The position numbers and the translations under genes were made by a program. From Ostrinia nubilalis (taxonomy: Eukaryota; Arthropoda; Insecta; Lepidoptera; Crambidae), in contig NC_087096.1 of the NCBI RefSeq assembly GCF_963855985.1, forward strand, positions 4,898,001 to 4,962,000: a DNA stretch of 64,000 bases, in the 5' to 3' direction. Numbering within the stretch: the first letter of the stretch is position 1; every line of letters begins with the position of its first letter. Below are positions 1 to 10,675 of the stretch, piece after piece. Under the pieces are notes generated by a model. That model did not search any database and had not been told where the DNA came from. It saw only the letters and a list, made by a program, of their open reading frames with translations.

Positions 1-880
1 ATATTATTCTTTATAATATAATGTGTAGATAAGCATAGAAATTACAAACCAAACGAAGCGACGGGAAAATGTGGTATCCAATAAAATGAAGACACGTCAG
101 ATACCGAAAAAGAACACGGATAGACACGTTCGGTGGCCGGCGAAAATCACGTATAAGTTTACAACCTTTTCCTTTTAAGGGAGACAAAGAAATGTCAAAT
201 CAATGATGCGATGCCGTTTGATATTTCCCGGTTATTTTTACAGACGTGATGGCGAAAGCATTCGTGAGTGATAATTTTGATGATCCATTTTTTTTTATTT
301 CAAGCTTCCAGCGGTGGGATCGAGAGGTGGGAAATTAGGTGCAGTTGACAGCATCTTTGTATAACATGATTAAAACTTCTTAAAGTAGGTAGATATATTA
401 TACCTCATAACTATGATGCACATTCTGGCAAGATGCTTCCTCGTTTATTTCACGTCAAGTAAGTAAAGTTTGAACACAAAACTGTAACGCAACTTGATGT
501 TGTTTGACGACAGTACTTCCATACCATATGGGTAACTTAGGTACACTGTAGCTGCCTACCTACAAAGTTTTACCTCCTCTATCAGTAGAGAAACGTATGC
601 AAACATCGACGAATTCGGGCAATGTCTCCCGGGTGCTATACTGAATATCCTGCCCGAACTGGATAATAGGTCAGCATACGCTTAATGTAATGCGCCAATT
701 TCATAGGACATTGGATTCTCAAAGGACATTTGCATACCTACCTTGGCAAGTTACTAATATTTCGAAACAAGAATTACGTAGTAATTGAAGGGATTAGGGA
801 TTATAGATAAGCATTACCAATAGCAGTTAGAGCCACCAGGAGTAAGATCATTCTAAGTGTTTTTAACAACGCTGTGTTTG
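1..880. other. Intergenic, nothing recognised
   Basis: AT-rich sequence with stops in all frames. No repeat with a partner in the window and no coding signal seen. Confidence 0.5.
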
Positions 881-1003
881 TTCGTCCGTTTCAGCCATAT
901 GCTGGACGAAGGCCCTCAAGGATTTATAACGACCGGTCCTGTGTCGTCCGGCACCTCCTGCGACCTTTACCAGATCGTCGGTCCACCTAGGGGGAGGCCT
1001 GCC
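881..1003 (-). repeat. RTE-like LINE 3' end fragment, minus strand
   Basis: TTTCAGCCATATGCTGGACG through ACGACCGGTCCTGTGTCGTC to CAGATCGTCGGTCCACCTAG, matching the C-terminal coding block of the other copies with a small deletion. Confidence 0.65.
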
Positions 1004-1498
1004 TACTTAATTATGATAGTTTGTCATATAACATTATAAGTCAAGATGAAGCCTATTCCGGATGAATTCTGTCCAAAACTAAATTTAACTTTTAACTCAT
1101 ACATTCACCATTTTTCTCAAATATGATTAAAAGATTATTCAAAACAAAAACCCTGTATCTAAGGAGTTAGCTCGTTCAAATAGACTTAGAAATAAGCATC
1201 CAAAACCCAGCATTCTGAATCGATTATTACTTGATACGACAACAAGAGGCGCCCTCAGGTAGGCTTAGCAGTTTATACCGTTAATAAAGGATTTATTAAA
1301 TGCCTGGCGTTGGATTTCCATTTGTATCTCTTTGTTTAACCTTTCATGAGTGCCTGTTTAGTTGGGATTCATTTATGAAATGGATTGCAGTTGGTTATTA
1401 TTATGGCCTTATTAGTGATATGATTATTAGTCATAAAAGCGTTTATATGTTGTCAAATCCCGTAATAGTGAGAACAGACGATGTATTATGGAATTTGA

Positions 1499-1611
1499 TT
1501 GTGTTGCAGGTAAGACAGCCAGTTCTTCTGCGGTTGAAGATTCCGGATCCACCTGTGGCCTCAACTTACATCAGGTGAGATGAAAGCCAAGAGCTTCCTC
1601 GATGTGGATAA
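1499..1611 (+). repeat. 3' half of the same tRNA-derived SINE
   Basis: GTAAGACAGCCAGTTCTTCT and GCGGTTGAAGATTC, ending GCCAAGAGCTTCCTCGATGT plus GGATAAAAAAAA; matches 36092-36222. Confidence 0.6.
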
Positions 1612-2189
1612 AAAAAAAGAGATAGTGGTTGGCGACAAACGCAGCTGTAATACCAGATGTAAGCGGCAGTGGCTAAGGGTTTGAATCTTGTTAGGGGTAA
1701 ATAAATACAGGGTGTTTCAAAAAACCCCTAATAACTAAAGGGTATTTAATAAACGTCTATAAAGAGTCCATCCTACCTAAGTCGTATATGACATTACTAC
1801 ATACACCACGAATATTAACTTCCGAAGTCATAATCATCGTTTATTTTATTATTTTCTCTAAGTTGGACTGAATAGACCTATTAAATTTTAAACTGTTAAA
1901 GATTTGTCGCTGAGCAGCTGATGTATTGCTGGGTTTCCTTCTGTGGATTAGCGAAGACAATTAATTAATTACAGTGAATTACGTTTAATGTTTGGCAATT
2001 CTTAGAATTAATCAACACGGAACTGATTCAACTTTTGATTAATAATAAAATGTTAGACTATTAGTAGAGACAATTATTAAATTAATTCTATTTATTGAAT
2101 CGGAATTCATTATTATACTTAGCGATAACAAATTGAATTGCGAATAATAACAAATGTTAAACCAGTAGATACGTAAATTATTTACTTAG
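1612..2189. other. Intergenic
   Basis: Near 1709 the sequence CAGGGTGTTTCAAAAAACCCC resembles the terminus of a Tc1/mariner-type MITE, but no matching far end was found. Otherwise AT-rich filler up to the palindromic element. Confidence 0.35.
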
Positions 2190-2640
2190 GATAATTATGA
2201 ATAATGTTTGTTTTATATGGAATTTTTTATTGTTTTAAACACATTTTTTATAATTATACATACACTCGCATTTTCGGCTTTTAACTTGAGATTGTAATTA
2301 AATTACAATCCCAAGTTAAATTATATAAAAAATAATTATAAAAAATTTGTTTAAAACAATAAAAAATTCCATATAAAACATTATTCCTATTTTAAGTAAA
2401 TCATGCATTGGATAAATTTTATCCAATGCATGATTTACTTAAAATAGGAATAATGTTTGTTTTAATTATTGAAATTTTTATTATTTTAAACAAATTTTAC
2501 TCTCAACCGATTTATTTTATATTTTATAATTATACATACACTCGCATGTTCGGCTTTTCACTTAGGATTGTAATTTATCCAATGTATGATTTTATTGTTT
2601 TTAATATTTTATTGTTTGTCTGCTAGCATATCACCTTATT
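2190..2640. mobile_element. Compound palindromic AT-rich element
   Basis: A module of about 100 bp (containing TATACATACACTCGCATTTT) is followed by its own inverse (palindrome centre near 2302), then by a second, near-perfect palindrome built on ATCATGCATTGGATAAA (centre near 2417), then by a third, diverged direct copy of the first module (about 2443-2600). This looks like stacked or rearranged MITE copies. Confidence 0.6.
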
Positions 2641-2663
2641 ATGTACCTAAGATACTATGCAAA

Positions 2664-2835
2664 CAACCTGGGGGTGGAGCACTGGTGACCTGAAATACGG
2701 GTTTCTCTGAAACCTATATCAGGCACCAGTCTCTCACACACAAGATGCCTCAAATATGTAATACTCATTGTAAGAATGTATTTTTTTGTATGTGAGAGAA
2801 ATAAATATGATTTTATTTATTTTATTTATTTATTA
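2664..2835 (+). repeat. LINE 3' UTR, CCTGAAATACGGG family
   Basis: GGGGGTGGAGCACTGGTGAC, CTGAAATACGGG and CAGGCACCAGTCTCTCACAC, then AATAAATATG and a TTTATTTA tail. Same family as 55115-55275. Confidence 0.6.
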
Positions 2836-3244
2836 TTTTGCTTCAAGATGTAAACAGTATACTTAGTCTTGTTAGTTCTTATTGTTGAAATTATTTAATT
2901 CCAACTGCAAAATATTTATATTAACATGAAGTTAATGAGACTTGTTAGCTTTATCTAATACAAAATTAGTCTCAATTAATTCTGTCTGTCCGCCTGTTAA
3001 GTATATTTTTACGTATAAATCACTGGATTAATTTTGATAAACATAATACTCGTATTTCATAATACGATAGGTAATTGAGTATTTACCTCTAAAGTAGGTA
3101 AAGTGGAATAAAGTTACTTTATAATACGGGTCTGAAAGTTAATAATAGCTACGGTATGTTTATTCTATTCGAAATCTCCTGTAAGATAACGCAAATCTTA
3201 TCGTTGAAATGTATTTAACTTGTAAGTAAAACCTAACACCTTGT

Positions 3245-3292
3245 TACCTAACATCTTTCAAATAGTTTGAACTTATTTGAAAGATGTTAGGT
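3245..3292. repeat. Perfect hairpin
   Basis: Arms ACCTAACATCTTTCAAAT and its exact inverse, separated by an 11-base loop. No terminator or gene context; perhaps the scar of a small element. Confidence 0.6.
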
Positions 3293-3890
3293 ACTCACCG
3301 ACCTGATTCTGGACACTTTTAATTAAGTATGGTAAAAGTTCTTATATATTTTTAATTAATCTGAGTAAATGAAAGCTTTGATGCTTATTAACTAGGGCCT
3401 ACTTATCAGTATTTATCCGGCCTCGTTCTGTTTTTCAATACACAAAATATTAATAAGCGTTTCCCGAGAACTGTGTTGTTCCGAGAAAGCAGATGAGCCT
3501 AGATTAATATATCAAAAACAAATTGAAATGTCTATTACATTTAGTACGTATTTAAGCTATGTTCTCACAAGGAAGTCTTGTGTAAGCGAAAATTTCTGGC
3601 GGCTTAAGAGACGATAAGGCACGCTGCCGCGCTGTCTATTATGCTTAGGGAAATGAGTGCAGTACTGACGTACATACATACCTAAATAACGTATTATGTA
3701 GGTCAATAGACATAAGCAAGGCTCGGTTTCCACCAAAGAGGAAAGGAGATGTGTTTGAATAACCAATGAGATTTCGTTATATCCCCATCACTTTTCCGCT
3801 CAGCTACGGTTCGAAAATCCGATTAGTCTTGGATCGCGTCTTCTCTCCGCTTTGGTGGAAACCAGGTGTAAGGCAGGCTGAAATGTTGTC

Positions 3891-4259
3891 AGAGCGCTTT
3901 CACATATAGGCGTTTTTGTCGCGCGATTGTAGCGCTACTAAGTCGCGCTATCCATACATATTTATGTAGCGCAGCTGTAGCGCGACAGAGGCGCGTTTGC
4001 GCGCTTAGAGCTAGCGGTGGCAGTATACGCCGCGTAATCGCGTGCGATCAGTCGGCGTTAGATCAGTGTTGCGTGTGCTTGTGTATTGTGTAGCATATTA
4101 CATACCTACGTCATGTACTACGTCTGTAGCTCAACTGTGAAGCGCGGCTGTCGCTAGCAACGGCATCGCGATTTAGCCGCGCTACAGACGCTGTACTGTG
4201 AAAGGAATCGCTGTGCGCTTTAGTCGCGCGACAAAAACGCCTATATGTGAAAGCGCTCT
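3891..4259. mobile_element. GC-rich MITE with 36-bp inverted ends
   Basis: 369 bp with inverted ends AGAGCGCTTTCACATATAGG (extending to about 36 bases) and a CpG-rich interior with many GTAGCGC and CGCGAC motifs close to the ends. No target duplication is clear. The GC content contrasts sharply with the surrounding AT-rich DNA. Confidence 0.72.
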
Positions 4260-4603
4260 TAGTGATCACAAGCTTTATTTACTGGTTAAATTAATTCAAA
4301 GCCTTTGTTATTCTACCAGAGAAACAGTCATGAAAGAAATTTCTTAGTAAACCGAACTTCTGTAAGTGAAAAAAGTCTTATTAGAAATTTGTACTAACTT
4401 CAAACAAACTCTGAACAAACGTAACTTACTGATAATACCAAGAAAGTACATCCTTCCACGTGCCATAAAGCCCTTTTATACGTCTCAGTATAATTACCAC
4501 TACTCCAGGACAATTATTTGCTAACTCACTCACTCAATTACTCAGTCACCATACGGGACTATTCCTGCCTATCGTTTTATCCGCTGCAACTCCTGTGTAG
4601 CCA

Positions 4604-4805
4604 GGATTTACAGCTTAACCGTCATAAAAACCCAACCAGTGAAGGCCAAGTCAGTCACTATAGGGATCTAATTGTCAAAGGTTTGCAATATTATTAAAAA
4701 GGATACAAAACTGTTGTTGAAGATTACGAGTGAAGCTCGCTACCATCTTCAGCCTCACCATCACTTTCCATCGGGAGAGATGCGGGTCAAGAGTTTCACC
4801 GTTGT
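4604..4805 (+). repeat. Decayed copy of the same tRNA-derived SINE
   Basis: GTTGAAGATTACGAGTGAAG, CATCACTTTCCATCGGGAGA and GGTCAAGAGTTTCACCGTTG match the 3' half of 35931-36225. Confidence 0.5.
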
Positions 4806-5083
4806 GTGCAGTATAAGTACCTAGCATTCAAAATATTTCGAAGGTTTTTATAAACGACAGGACTTTCGCTAGTTACTGTCATGGTTCTAGCGCGTAACCG
4901 AGTCAGTGCGTGAGAGTTCAAACAATTAACGCAGTCAGTTTGTCCTTTTTGATGACGAGAAGAGAAGTGCAGAAAAAAAACAAAATCACGTCAGTATGGG
5001 AATGGGAGTGGCTGAGTGTTTTTATGACGTCAAGCGTCAGCGAGCTTTCAGATTTGTTTCAAAAGTATAGAAGTATCTATACT

Positions 5084-5305
5084 TCTATACTAATATTATA
5101 AATGCGAAAGTAACTCTGTCTGTCTGTCTTGCTTTCACGTCTAAACCACTGAACCAATTTTGATGTTTAGCATAGAGATAGTTTGAGTCCTGGGAAAGGA
5201 CATAGAATAGTTTTTATCCCGGTTTTTGAAACAGGGGCGCGCGCGATTAAGTTTTTCTGTGACAGACTAAATTACACGCGGGTGAAGCCGCGGGCGGAAA
5301 GCTAG
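5084..5305 (+). repeat. Short interspersed element, TC...CTAG type (Helitron-like ends)
   Basis: Begins TCTATACTAATATTATAAAT, carries a CTGTCTGTCTGT tract and ends GCCGCGGGCGGAAAGCTAG. The first two bases TC, the GC-rich palindrome before the end and the terminal CTAG resemble a non-autonomous Helitron; a LINE-derived origin is the alternative. A further loose 3' piece lies at 5407-5431. Confidence 0.75.
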
Positions 5306-5535
5306 TTGAAATATAAATGCTTAATGTAATATTTTAGGTCTAGCGCTACTCAGTAAACTGAGTCAGTGCCTGAGGTATGGAAGCGGTATGGGAGGGGTGA
5401 CATTGAAGAAGCGAAGCCGCGGGCGGAAAGGTAGTAGAGTATATTATGTAGATGTATAATTTCATGTTGTTTAGAGGCGACTTAGGGACTACACATCAAA
5501 CAGAGAACGGGCAGCAGCGCTCTCTGAAAAACATC

Positions 5536-5671
5536 AATCTTTTAAACTGCGATCTCCAACCCGCCTGCCAAGCGTGGGGATTATGGCAAAACCCTCCACT
5601 ATAGTAGAGGAGGCTCATAGTCCAGCAGTGGACTGCAAAGGGCTGTTGATGATGATGATGATAATTTCATG
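5536..5671 (+). repeat. LINE 3' tail with GATGATGATG, different family
   Basis: CCTGCCAAGCGTGGGGATTA, GAGGAGGCTCATAGTCCAGC and AGTGGACTGCAAAGGGCTGT precede a TGATGATGATGATGAT tail. Related in style to the RTE-like ends but clearly a separate family. Confidence 0.6.
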
Positions 5672-5944
5672 TTGTTTAGCTGGTAAAATTAGACGATTCA
5701 GAATTGAACGCCACACACGACTAACATTATGTGGTTTGTTTGCGGATTATCGTGGGATGTTGCATCATTTGCTGCATTATTTATTTTACAAATACGTGCA
5801 TGTTTTGTTCAGTAGCAGAATAGCAGAATAGGTTTGGATTGCATTCGAATCAAATCGCAAAGATTATGTTGCGAACACGTGCTCATGCTTAGTGCAGGGA
5901 ATTATGTGTTTAAAATTATGTAAAACAAAGTAAGTATGCATTCA

Positions 5945-6300
5945 GTCCCATTAAAACTGTGCCATCTTCGTCGGGTTCATCTTCTTCGTCGGGGTCACCA
6001 ATTTGTGCCATGGTAGGGACCGTGTGAATGAGACAAGAGTTGTTGTTAGTCTCTGTTATTAGTCTGTTTATTAACGTGAGTTTATACGATATTTATACGA
6101 TATAGATTAAAGGTAAATGACGTCACAGCATCAACACTATACGTGATAAATGTGCTGACACTGTGAACGTGATCAAGATATGCAGAGATCAAGTTTTGTG
6201 CATACCGGCACAAAACCATACCAATTGCCTGCGGAATTTTAGAAGCTGCTAAATAGGTTGTGAACTCAGTTGAATATCGACCCACTCAACGAAAGAAGTG
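5945..6300 (-). repeat. Possible Gypsy-like LTR with primer binding site
   Basis: On the minus strand TGGTGACCCCGACG (5987-6000) looks like a Gypsy-type primer binding site. It is preceded three bases earlier by a segment ending CCATGGCACA that contains AATAAACAG, as LTRs do. The outer LTR end and any partner LTR were not found, so this would be a remnant. Confidence 0.35.
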
Positions 6301-6439
6301 CAAGTGCCAACTCCTATTATTAGAATAAATTAGGTAATTAGATATCTCCCTCTTTTTATGCCATTCATTCTACAGAGTACCTAACTACCTAACTACCTAA
6401 CTAATAGACAATACAATAGTACTTGTACATAGGGTTTGA

Positions 6440-6720
6440 ATTCCTGCTTTTCTTTTTGAACGGACGCGCGCTGGTAGCTTGAAGAGCTTTTCCAGCTTCA
6501 CCGGGCAGAGTGGCGAGTACAGAAGGTACTCTAGCCGTTTGGGATCGGGCCTTATCGAGCACATAAGGCGCCTGATCAGTGGCGAACCCAACTAGAGGGT
6601 TGCCCACCGCGGTGTTGGACCAAAGTCCAGCCTACGGCGGGCTCACTCTAGTGGGCCCTTGGTTCAGGCCGTGTCCGGGGGACGGATTGGGGTATTCCTG
6701 CTACAATGACGTCCGGCTTA
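6440..6720. repeat. Unclassified GC-rich repeat fragment
   Basis: A GC-rich island (GTTGCCCACCGCGGTGTTGG, GGCCGTGTCCGGGGGACGGA) unlike its AT-rich surroundings. It resembles the untranslated ends of non-LTR retrotransposons, but I cannot name the family. Overlapping minus-strand frames have no known domain. Confidence 0.35.
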
Positions 6721-6895
6721 TATGCTCGTGTCACACAGCACAGTAGAATCATCTACCGTTGTGATATAATGTATTCACCCATTCTGGTTAATCGTACTCT
6801 ATCGTTTACCGGGGCGGATGGCAAATATCAGTAACGGTAGGTACAGTATATTCATCCCCACGACAGATGTCAGTATAGGATGAATCCGAGCCCTA

Positions 6896-7006
6896 GGCTG
6901 AGTTGCACCACCTAACTTTGACCGTAACTTAACGATGACCGGTGCTTTTTGTACGGAGTTTGACAGATTTTTGACGTTTGTTAAAGTAAAATGGTGCAAC
7001 CCAGCC
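6896..7006. mobile_element. Small MITE with GGCTGAGTTGCACCA ends
   Basis: About 110 bp: GGCTGAGTTGCACCA on the left and TGGTGCAACCCAGCC on the right, inverted with one mismatch, flanked by CTA and TTA. This end sequence is frequent in moth genomes. Confidence 0.65.
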
Positions 7007-7009
7007 TTA

Positions 7010-8214
7010 GTAAATCCGTGTATGAGTAAAGCGCTGACCAGCAGCCTACGTCATCGAAAGCTATGCGAAGGTAACGTACGTCGACCGGCGCTTTGTACCT
7101 GAAACTAATTGAACTGTCGGCTATCCAGGTTCCAATTAAAATGTGCGTCCTCGTCGTCACTAAAATTGGCATTCTCCTGAGTTTAGGAATAATGGCAGTT
7201 TAGTTTTATTTGCTATAAGATAACTGTGCCAGCAAAGAATGCCAGTTTTTCAGAAGTACGTCCTCGTTAAACCTAGTTATTTTGTGATTAAACGACTAGA
7301 ATACTTTTGCTTCCAGTTTTTCAAATATATTGTATTACTAATAGCTTGCTTGCTTTTCATAAAGCATGACATTTTTTCTTAAGTTTCATATTAGATACTT
7401 GATTATAGTCCGGCGTTCGCACACTCACTGCCCCCGCCCGTCGTACTGTAGCGACAGCAATATAATTATGTGCGAGCGATAAGGATGGGTAGCTTGGGGT
7501 CATTGGACGAAATCATTTGGGAAATGCGTGAACCACAATTTCTGACTTCATGACTTTAGATTTATAATCAAAAGTCCCCGCCCGTAACCCTTGAGCCGTA
7601 AGTAAATAATTAAAAATGAGACAAACTAATTAGAAAAAAGTAGTTTGTTTCTTCGAGGAACTTCAGCATCTCAGTTGTACTCAACTGGTTACCAAACCGC
7701 TGCAGTTAAATCTTGAAACAATGCATCTCCTCGAGTTGCCGTAACGAGCGATCGTTGTTTGTCTACTAAATAAAAGTTTTAATGATAAACAAGTTTAAGG
7801 AAAGTCATTAAAAGCGGGAAGTGGGGCGAGACGAGTGGATCGGACGAGTGTAATGGAGCGGTGTGCCGAACATGACACAGTGGGGTAGACAGTAGAGATA
7901 TTGGAAGAGTGAGTAAACAGCGAAACCAGAATGCAAGTACTTATTCCATAACTTAGGATGTGTGATGACTAATATTAGTCTGGAATAAATTGACTTTCAT
8001 TCCACAAATCTTCATTTAGGTTCTGTTAGTAACAAAAATATTAATACCATGGATCTCAAAATTGCACCTGAGAAAGCGCAGAAAGTCTGGAAAGCATGGT
8101 TCTTGATGTGACCAACACGAGCAAATAGTCTGTTAAAATTTTCTCAATTAATGAGCCAGTCTTGAGTCTAAATAAGGTTGTCTAGTAGAGATTGCTTCTT
8201 ATTTTTATAAAGAA
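7010..8214. other. Intergenic
   Basis: Apart from the foldback fragment at 7530-7606 nothing is recognised. A small GC-rich patch (CCCCCGCCCGTCG near 7431) precedes that fragment. Confidence 0.4.
7530..7606. repeat. Diverged fragment of the 39437-40822 foldback family
   Basis: CACAATTTCTGACTTCATGA, AAAAGTCCCCGCCCGTAACC and CTTGAGCCG match the outer arm of the foldback at 39478-39560. Confidence 0.6.
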
Positions 8215-8443
8215 CTAGCTTTCCGCCCGCGGCTTCGCCCGCGTGGAATTTTGTCTGTCACAGAAAAACTTTATCGCGCGCGTCCCTGTTTCAAAAACCG
8301 GGATAAAAACTATCCTATGTTCTTTCCCGGGACTCAAACTATCTCTATGCCAAATTTCATCAAAATCGGTTGCGAGGTTTAAGCGGGAAAGCGTAACAGA
8401 CAGACAGACAGACAGAGTTACTTTCGCATTTATAATATTATAG
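8215..8443 (-). repeat. Short interspersed element, TC...CTAG type
   Basis: Reverse-strand copy: CTAGCTTTCCGCCCGCGG at 8215 running to TATAATATTATAG at 8443. Close to the consensus, with a long GACA tract, so fairly young. Confidence 0.75.
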
Positions 8444-8513
8444 TTGGGATTGGGATAGTTGGGATATAAATAAGTAATTTGATTGCACAAATTACTAATA
8501 GTCCCGTAAGCCC

Positions 8514-9837
8514 CTCGCACAGTGTGTTATGGGACTGTATAAACGGACATTCTCATTGATTTGATGAAACGTATAGAGCTCAGTTATACAAACATGATAG
8601 TAAAACTCCCGTTTGAAAATTCCAAGTAGTTTTCGCGGTATAAAAATTCAAAGTTACCTATTTTTTTACTTCAAAATTATGCAAAAATATTCTCACTCGT
8701 TAACTAATAACATTTAATTCAGAATTGTTATAATACTTCATAGAGCTCTTAAAACTACACGTAATAAGCATATTAAGTGCTTCGTAAACGCATTCAGTTA
8801 ATTAGGAAAAATGATTTTAGTGATTTTTGTTTTTATTTTTTTTCTCAATTATACCTTAATATATGCAAACATTTTTAATTGCAAGATATAGTCTGATATT
8901 TAATCTAATTGTATTAATAAAATCAGCTTTAAACTCCGTGATATATTTGAGAAAAAACATAAAACGTCTTAATAAAATTTTTACGCGTCTAGAGTCGACA
9001 ATTTTGGAAGGAATAATTCATGTCTAAAAAGTTTCAAGTCCCGCCTCTTATGTGCATAGTGTTGAAGGTTCTAAAAAGTCACATTCACATTGTTTTTAAC
9101 CGACTTCAAAAAAAGGAGGAGGTTCTCAAGTCGAGTCTTTTTTCTTTTTTAACACTCTTATATTAACTTAAGTTGTATGTAAGTAACTAACTAAAAAAGT
9201 ATGTAAACAAATCTAGGAAGTCGAATTTAGCCTACCTTTAATAATTTTCTCATCGATTTGAAACCTATGTAAATCGGATGTCAATACAATAATTTCGTAC
9301 AATCGAGCTGATGATATTTAAACATCCAAAAGAAATATTGCTATTAAAAAGTGACGGGAAATTTACAATTCTATATGACGCATATTTTCAATTTGATTTT
9401 CCTCAAATATATCACGGAATTTAAAGCTGTTTTTTTTATACAATTAGATTAAATATCAGACTATATCTTGCAATTAAAAATGTTTGCATATATTAAGGTA
9501 TAATTGAGAAAAAAAATAAAAACAAAAATCACTAAAATCATTTTTCCTAATTAACTGAATGCATTTACGAAGCACTTAATACGCTTATTACGTGTAGTTT
9601 TAAGAGCTCTATGAAGTATTATAACAATTCTGAATTAAATGTTATTAGTTAACGAGTGAGAATATATTTGCATAATTTTGAAGTAAAAAAATAGGTAACT
9701 TTGAATTTTTATACCGCGAAAACTACTTGGAATTTTCAAACGGGAGTTTTACTATCATGTTTGTATAACTGAGCTCTATACGGTTCATCAAATAAATGAG
9801 AATGTCCGATTATACAGTCTCATAACATACTGTGCCT
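8514..9837. mobile_element. Foldback element with arms of about 430 bp
   Basis: Left arm about 8514-8954, right arm about 9406-9837, read as mirror images with scattered mismatches (for example GTGCTTCGTAAACGCATTCA against its complement near 9555-9575). The 450 bp centre includes AACCGACTTCAAAAAAAGGA, a motif common in lepidopteran repeats. No coding potential and no clear target duplication, so the superfamily is unassigned. Confidence 0.8.
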
Positions 9838-9849
9838 CGTACTAAGGTA

Positions 9850-9975
9850 AATAAGTATGCTTGTGTTTCGAGTGGGCTCACCACAATAGTCAAGCGACGG
9901 CGGGATTCGAACCTGCGTCCCCCGGATCACGAGTCAGCTAATCGGAGCCTTCACCGTTCGGTTGTCTAAGCTGAT
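9850..9975 (-). repeat. tRNA-derived SINE-like segment
   Basis: The minus strand contains a perfect B box GGTTCGAATCC (9903-9913) in a tRNA-like context with GAAGGCTCCGATTAGCTGAC upstream. It directly adjoins the foldback at 8514-9837. No closed acceptor stem, so not called a tRNA gene. Confidence 0.5.
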
Positions 9976-10466
9976 TCCCAAAGTATTGTGTTTTTATAAT
10001 TCAGTATCGCGTCTATGTATCAGCGCGAATCTGCTTCTTACATCTCTATTGGGGTCTGTTTGTATTCCAAAGGATTAGTGTGGGTAGACAATGTAATAAG
10101 ATAGATCTGTTGTTGGTAGAACAACCACGTATTTTTAAGGCTTTCTTGTCTATTCTAGGTAAAGTTATTTTAGATTGTTTAAGAGTAAAGTGAAGGTTGT
10201 AGAAATCTTTAGAAATTTGTCCAGCAGTGGAAGAAATCTGACTAAAACTAGTCGCAGTAATGATATGTACTTAAAACCATATCCTTTAAGCCAAAGATTA
10301 AGAAGAAAGGAAGTCACAGAAGGAATTAGAAGGAAAGCACATAAAGAGATGAGGATTAGCTAGGTACCTACGCCGTTTACGCTAATGGAAATCCAAAGAG
10401 TTCTGGTACAGTAGGCAAAGAACGCGTCAGGCACTTTTAATAAATGAACAATCTTCGTATAATAAA

Positions 10467-10675
10467 TCTATATTAAAACTCAAAGGTGACAGACTGACCG
10501 ACATAGTGATATATCAACGCACAGCCCAAACCACTGGACGGATCGGGTTGAAGTTTGGCATGCAGGTAGATGTTATGACGTAGGCATCCGCTAAGAAAGG
10601 ATTTTACGAAACTCTATCCCTGAGGGGGTAAAACGGGATCCACACGTACGAAGTCGCGGGCGGCTATACGTATAG
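10467..10675 (+). repeat. Short interspersed element, CAACGCACAG subfamily
   Basis: Shares CAACGCACAGC, CCACTGGACGGATCGGG, AAGAAAGGATTTTACGAAAC and ACGAAGTCGCGGGCGG with 32371-32580. The final CTAG has decayed. Confidence 0.65.

Noticed and set aside
8390..8420. CRISPR-like short repeats (GACAGACAGACA)
   Set aside because: A simple microsatellite inside a dispersed repeat; no spacers.
8243..8520. Overlapping frames on both strands with many Arg/Ser residues
   Set aside because: They are by-products of the TC...CTAG repeat and recur at 12313 and 24512 in other copies.
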